NCBI GenBank assembly: GCA_002715425.1
Contig: PAYW01000022.1
Location: forward strand, 1 to 15,840
DNA length: 15,840 nt
Direction of reading: 5' to 3'
Source: Actinomycetota bacterium
GTDB taxonomy: Bacteria > Actinomycetota > Acidimicrobiia > Acidimicrobiales > UBA8592
Notes under the pieces: model-generated
Database searches by the model: none
What the model saw: the letters and a program-made list of their open reading frames with translations, nothing else
What the model was told of the DNA's origin: nothing
In this document: piece after piece, positions 12,478 to 15,840 of the stretch
How positions within the stretch are numbered: the stretch's first letter is position 1
Layout: every line of letters begins with the position of its first letter
Translations under genes and position numbers: made by a program

Positions 12478-14175
12478 CTAGGAGTTCTTCCGTCGTTTAA
12501 CAATATTCGCCCATTCATCTCGAAGTCCAACAGTTCTATGAAAGAACGAAGGTGTTTCCTCGTCAAGGTGAAAATACCCAAGTCGCTCAAATTGAACGAC
12601 CGACCCCAGCGGTAAGTCGCTGATGGAGGGCTCAAGTTTTACACCTTCGAGAACGGACTTGGAATCTAAATTAACATCATCAAGAGCTTCTCCAGTTTCT
12701 TCTCCAGGATGCTCAGAACTAAATAGTCTCTCATATAGAGCTACAGATCCCTCAATAGCGTGCTCTGCTGAAACCCAATGTATTGTCGATTTCACTTTTC
12801 GGCCATCGGGTGCCTTGCCACCACTTGTCTCAGGATCATAGGTGCACAGAATCTCGATGGGATTTCCTTGGTCATTCTTGATGACGTCGGTGCAAGTGAT
12901 GAAGTATCCGTATCGAAGTCTGACTTCACGACCAGGGGACAAACGATAATATTTCGGCTCAGGGTTTTCCATGAAGTCATCATGCTCAATAAAAAGCGAA
13001 CCAGAAAAAGGGACATCTCGGGTGCCAGCAGAATCGTTTTCTGGGTTGTTGATCGCTGTACGGGTTTCAACTTGACCTTCAGGCCAATTTGTAATAGTTA
13101 CCAAAAGAGGTTTAAGAACAGCCATTTTTCGCTCAGCAGCCTTGTTGAGATCATTACGAACGAAAGATTCGAGTAATTCAATTTCATGAGTGCCATTCGT
13201 TCTAGCAACACCAATGTGATCACAGAATGAACGGATAGCTGTAGCTGGGTAACCTCTTTTCCGAAAGCCGCGTAACGTTGGCATCCGAGGGTCATCCCAA
13301 CCGTCTACTACCTTTTGTTCAACGAGATGCTTTAAAAGCCTTTTAGACAATACAGTATGAGTGAAATTCAACCTAGCGAACTCGGTTTGGTATGGGCGGT
13401 TGGCTCCATCGATTTCAAGTTGATCAAGAAACCAGTCATATAGTTCACGATGCGAATCGAATTCAAGAGAACAAAGAGAGTGCGTCACCTTCTCTATGGC
13501 ATCTGATTGCCCGTGGGCCCAGTCATAAGTTGGGTATATGCACCAATCATCACCAGTACGGTAATGATTTTCGTGCCGAATTCTATACATAATCGGATCG
13601 CGCATATTCATATTGTCATGGCTCATTGAAATCTTTGCGCGGAGAACGCACTCACCGTCAGAGAATTTTCCAGATCGCATTTCTCTGAAGAGATTAAGGT
13701 TCTCTTCGACATCCCGCCCCCTATATGGGCTATTTACACCCGACTTTTGAAACCCGCCACGTTGCTCAGATATGGTGTCTCCATCTTGACTGTCAACGTA
13801 AGCCTTTCCATCCTGAATTAGCTTTTCAGCCCACATATAGAGCTGATCAAAGTACGAAGAAGTATGGAGCGGCTCCTTTTCGAGAGGTTCACCTAAAAGC
13901 CATTCAAGATCTTCAAAAATTCCGTCAACGAATTCTGTGTTCTCTGTCATCGGATTTGTGTCATCGTACCGAAGGTTAAAGACACCAGAATATTCCCTCG
14001 AGATGTTGAAATTCACGCAGATCGCTTTAGCATGGCCGACATGAAGATAGCCGTTTGGTTCTGGCGGAAATCGAGTTTGTACACGGCTATCAAATCTTCC
14101 TGATTCAAGATCAGCGTTTATTAGGTCATTAATGAAATTAGACTTCTTCGATGCAGTATCATCTTGCGATTTCAT
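12478..14175 (-). CDS. glnS: Glutaminyl-tRNA synthetase
   Basis: 565 residues, the normal bacterial length. The class I catalytic core starts with TRFPPEPNGYLHVGHAKA (HIGH motif as HVGH, 45-48), then NLRYDDTNP, and carries the KMSKS-type loop as V275-L-S-K-R279, close to the VMSKR of E. coli. A two-barrel anticodon-binding domain follows (DDFMENPEPKYYRLSPGREVRLRYG and onward). It charges tRNA-Gln with glutamine directly. GlnRS and GluRS are close relatives, but the YDDTNP block and the beta-barrel C-terminus fit GlnRS. No Shine-Dalgarno precedes the ATG; the bases upstream are AT-rich and could hold a -10 for a leaderless start. The stop touches the convergent fusion gene's stop in a CTAGCTAG palindrome (12474-12481). 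Divergent from the serine hydrolase gene, 86 bp apart. Confidence 0.96.
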   Translation of the reverse strand: MKSQDDTASKKSNFINDLINADLESGRFDSRVQTRFPPEPNGYLHVGHAKAICVNFNISREYSGVFNLRYDDTNPMTENTEFVDGIFEDLEWLLGEPLEKEPLHTSSYFDQLYMWAEKLIQDGKAYVDSQDGDTISEQRGGFQKSGVNSPYRGRDVEENLNLFREMRSGKFSDGECVLRAKISMSHDNMNMRDPIMYRIRHENHYRTGDDWCIYPTYDWAHGQSDAIEKVTHSLCSLEFDSHRELYDWFLDQLEIDGANRPYQTEFARLNFTHTVLSKRLLKHLVEQKVVDGWDDPRMPTLRGFRKRGYPATAIRSFCDHIGVARTNGTHEIELLESFVRNDLNKAAERKMAVLKPLLVTITNWPEGQVETRTAINNPENDSAGTRDVPFSGSLFIEHDDFMENPEPKYYRLSPGREVRLRYGYFITCTDVIKNDQGNPIEILCTYDPETSGGKAPDGRKVKSTIHWVSAEHAIEGSVALYERLFSSEHPGEETGEALDDVNLDSKSVLEGVKLEPSISDLPLGSVVQFERLGYFHLDEETPSFFHRTVGLRDEWANIVKRRKNS

Positions 14176-14261
14176 ATATTAATAGTGTGCCATTTAGAAC
14201 TCGTGTATGCGCGGGTCTAAGCTGAGATATCTAGAGAAATGGACGTCAAAAGGGGGCTTTC

Positions 14262-15467
14262 ATGAGTTCGGGATTCGACAAAGGCCGACTACAAAGAGTC
14301 GCTGAGCTATGTGATCGGTACGTCAGCGATGGAAAGTTCCCCTGCGCGCAAGTGCAAATAGCTCATAGAGGTTCAGTTGCTTTGCGACACACAGTGGGAT
14401 CAGCAGATATCGAAAGCGGGGCCTCTCTCCGAGAAGACGCTATTTTTCGCATCTACTCAATGACAAAGCCAATTACATCCATAGGCCTGATGCAGCTATA
14501 TGAAAAGGGCCTCTTAATCCTTGAGGACCCGGTGGCGAAGTACATTCCGGCATTTGCAGATCCACAAGTCCTCGTAGGTGGGTCCTACCTTAATCCTGTT
14601 ACCCGTCCAGCGCAGACAGAGCTAACCATAAGAGACATGCTCCTACACACTTCAGGACTGACGTACGGATTCCACTACTCAAACAATTTGGACAAAATGT
14701 ACCGGTACAAAAAAATCGCCGGTGCTGCAGAAGGAGCTGACGGGACGCTTGAAGACAAAATTAATGAACTTGCAGCCCTGCCACTCCTATTTGATCCTGG
14801 AACTGCATGGAACTATTCAATGTCAACTGATGTGTGCGGAAGATTAATCGAAGTGATTAGTGGGTTAGGTCTGGACGAATATTTAGAAGAATATGTGCTT
14901 GGTCCGGTCGGAATGAATGACACAGGATTTTACGTGAAGGAAGGAAAAGGTGATCGCTTTACTTCGAACTACGCCATCACGCCTAAGGCCCCACTTATGT
15001 TGATAGACCCCGCAAGCGAGAGTCCATATCTAACGCAGCCCCTATTTCTTTCCGGAGGTGGGGGGCTAGTGTCAACTATCGATGACTACCAACGTTTCGT
15101 GGACATGCTACTCAATGGGGGGGAGATCGATGGCAATCGAATCATTGGGCGCCACACACTAGAATTCATGACGCTAAATCATCTACCGGGTGGTGCAACA
15201 CTTAACGAATTAGGCCAATCGACCTTTACTGAAACAGCAATGGAAGGAATGGGATTCGGGCTCGGATTTTCAGTACTCGTTAACCCGGCTGCAAATGCTG
15301 CTTTAGGTTCAGTAGGGGAATTCGCATGGGGAGGAGCTGCTTCGACTCGATTCTGGGTAGATCCTCTGGAAGAAATCACCTGCGTCTTTATGACCCAATT
15401 CATGCCTTCGAGTCATTACCCGATCCGTCGGGAGTTAAAAGCAGTCGTCTATCAGGCGTTGAAATGA
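14262..15467 (+). CDS. Beta-lactamase-related serine hydrolase (class C / EstB-type esterase family)
   Basis: 401 residues. The nucleophile motif SxxK is S66-M-T-K69 in IYSMTKPITS, the second motif is Y185-S-M-S in WNYSMSTDVCG, and a late F-A-W-G-G-A-A-S-T-R-F-W-V-D-P stretch stands where the H/KTG-like motif lies. HTSGLTYG, another family landmark, is present near residue 130. No signal peptide is evident, so it is likely cytoplasmic. Combined with the YSxS motif, this makes an esterase or transesterase more likely than an antibiotic-hydrolysing beta-lactamase. The ATG has an AGGGGG ribosome binding site (14251-14256) five bases upstream. It lies 110 bp before a second P450 on the same strand and may cleave or form an ester in the same hydrophobic-compound pathway; that link is only positional. 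Confidence 0.92.
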   Translation: MSSGFDKGRLQRVAELCDRYVSDGKFPCAQVQIAHRGSVALRHTVGSADIESGASLREDAIFRIYSMTKPITSIGLMQLYEKGLLILEDPVAKYIPAFADPQVLVGGSYLNPVTRPAQTELTIRDMLLHTSGLTYGFHYSNNLDKMYRYKKIAGAAEGADGTLEDKINELAALPLLFDPGTAWNYSMSTDVCGRLIEVISGLGLDEYLEEYVLGPVGMNDTGFYVKEGKGDRFTSNYAITPKAPLMLIDPASESPYLTQPLFLSGGGGLVSTIDDYQRFVDMLLNGGEIDGNRIIGRHTLEFMTLNHLPGGATLNELGQSTFTETAMEGMGFGLGFSVLVNPAANAALGSVGEFAWGGAASTRFWVDPLEEITCVFMTQFMPSSHYPIRRELKAVVYQALK

Positions 15468-15562
15468 TGGGCAGTGTCTAATGGAAAAGACAGCGAATGC
15501 GTTCTACTCAATAATCAGCCAAGAAGAAATTAAGAAACAAAGACAGACCAGTAGTACCCTTA

Positions 15563-15573
15563 GGGGGAGGAGG
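15563..15573 (+). promoter_or_regulatory. Strong ribosome binding site of the second P450
   Basis: GGGGGAGGAGG contains two overlapping GGAGG-like cores and ends four bases before the ATG at 15578. It is the strongest Shine-Dalgarno in the window and fixes the start of the truncated P450. The 110-bp gap before it (from 15468) shows no other gene or terminator that I can support. Confidence 0.7.
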
Positions 15574-15577
15574 CTTG

Positions 15578-15840
15578 ATGACAACAACAAATCCCTTTGA
15601 TGCAGCCTTAGAAGGTTTTCCGAATAAGATCGGAGAAGGAGCGGAGGCCTATAGGAAATTTCCGCATATGCCCGTTGGTGAAGCAGTAGATATGGGGCAT
15701 GACGAGAATGGAATTCCGCTGTTCGATCCCAGGATATTCGATAGCGGTGAGTTCGCACGCAACCCGTACCCCTATTACCGAATCCTGCGCGATCACTATC
15801 CGGTCTTCCATGACCAATTACACAATTGTTATTTTGTAAC
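15578..15840 (+). CDS. Cytochrome P450, N-terminal fragment (3' end outside the window)
   Basis: The frame opens with an ATG behind a strong ribosome binding site and runs without a stop to the window edge, giving 87 codons. After about 45 residues of variable leader it reads GIPLFDPRIFDSGEFARNPYPYYRILRDHYPVFHD, which is the N-terminal P450 pattern in which a short peptide and an NPYPYY.LR helix precede the first beta strand. The catalytic ExxR and haem-cysteine regions lie beyond the window, so activity cannot be judged. The N-terminal sequence is clearly different from that of the P450 at 2641-3846, so it is not a recent duplicate. It may be in one transcription unit with the serine hydrolase upstream. 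Confidence 0.82.
   Translation, partial: MTTTNPFDAALEGFPNKIGEGAEAYRKFPHMPVGEAVDMGHDENGIPLFDPRIFDSGEFARNPYPYYRILRDHYPVFHDQLHNCYFV

Noticed and set aside
12778..13176. 132-codon plus-strand ORF
   Set aside because: Antisense to the GlnRS anticodon-binding domain, which is well conserved; no motif in this frame.
14262..15467. Serine hydrolase as an antibiotic-resistance beta-lactamase
   Set aside because: It has a YSxS-type second motif and no signal peptide, which fits cytosolic esterase/transesterase relatives better than a periplasmic AmpC.
15481..15600. 39-codon ORF between the serine hydrolase and the second P450
   Set aside because: It has an ATG but no ribosome binding site, overlaps the P450 start, and its end reads through the P450's own ribosome binding site; likely chance.
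15608..15817. 69-codon minus-strand ORF at the right end
   Set aside because: Antisense to the second P450's NPYPYY segment, which is a recognised family pattern.
1..15840. CRISPR array, tRNA, rRNA, insertion sequence, prophage or attachment site
   Set aside because: No regularly spaced repeats, cloverleaf-like segments, transposase or integrase motifs were seen on reading the window; nearly all of it is accounted for by ordinary genes.

Overview
This 15.8 kb window is from a compact, moderate-GC bacterial chromosome. I estimate GC in the high 40s by eye and did not count it. Gene content best fits an uncultivated actinomycete-type lineage, possibly marine Acidimicrobiia. The reasons are an actinobacterial-style SNF2 helicase with a DUF3670 region, a DUF2797 protein, many P450, phytanoyl-CoA dioxygenase (PhyH) and SDR genes, and starts that look leaderless. 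No rRNA, tRNA or taxonomic marker was found, so the assignment is tentative.

Layout. (1) 1-3846, plus strand: a catabolic-looking run of an acyl-CoA dehydrogenase (5' cut by the window), an old-yellow-enzyme-type flavoprotein with an altered Fe-S motif, and a complete cytochrome P450. (2) 3843-4475, minus: ThrH, a HAD phosphatase/phosphotransferase that overlaps the P450 by 4 bp. (3) 4627-5547, plus: a DUF2797 zinc-finger-like protein. (4) 5560-9133 (perhaps to 9199), minus: a SNF2-family ATPase followed by a small, highly charged protein. That small protein resembles only the C-terminal tail of the SWIM zinc-finger protein often found beside such helicases. (5) 9435-12477, plus: an SDR, a PhyH dioxygenase, and an apparent SCP2-PhyH fusion with its own probable leaderless promoter. 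(6) 12478-14175, minus: glutaminyl-tRNA synthetase, abutting the fusion gene stop-to-stop. (7) 14262-15467, plus: a beta-lactamase/esterase-type serine hydrolase. (8) 15578 to the window end: the N-terminus of a second P450, cut by the window.

How the genes may work together. Two blocks (ACAD-OYE-P450 and SDR-PhyH-SCP2/PhyH), with a serine hydrolase and a second P450 downstream, suggest oxidative breakdown or tailoring of hydrophobic acyl or isoprenoid/steroid-like substrates. No substrate can be assigned from sequence. The intervening genes (thrH, DUF2797, the SNF2 pair, glnS) are housekeeping or nucleic-acid related and probably unrelated to the catabolic blocks. The most notable items are the SCP2-PhyH fusion, the stand-alone SWIM-tail-like protein beside SNF2, the Cys-to-Ser change in the OYE Fe-S motif, and the SNF2 5' end, where a good ribosome binding site faces a GTA codon.
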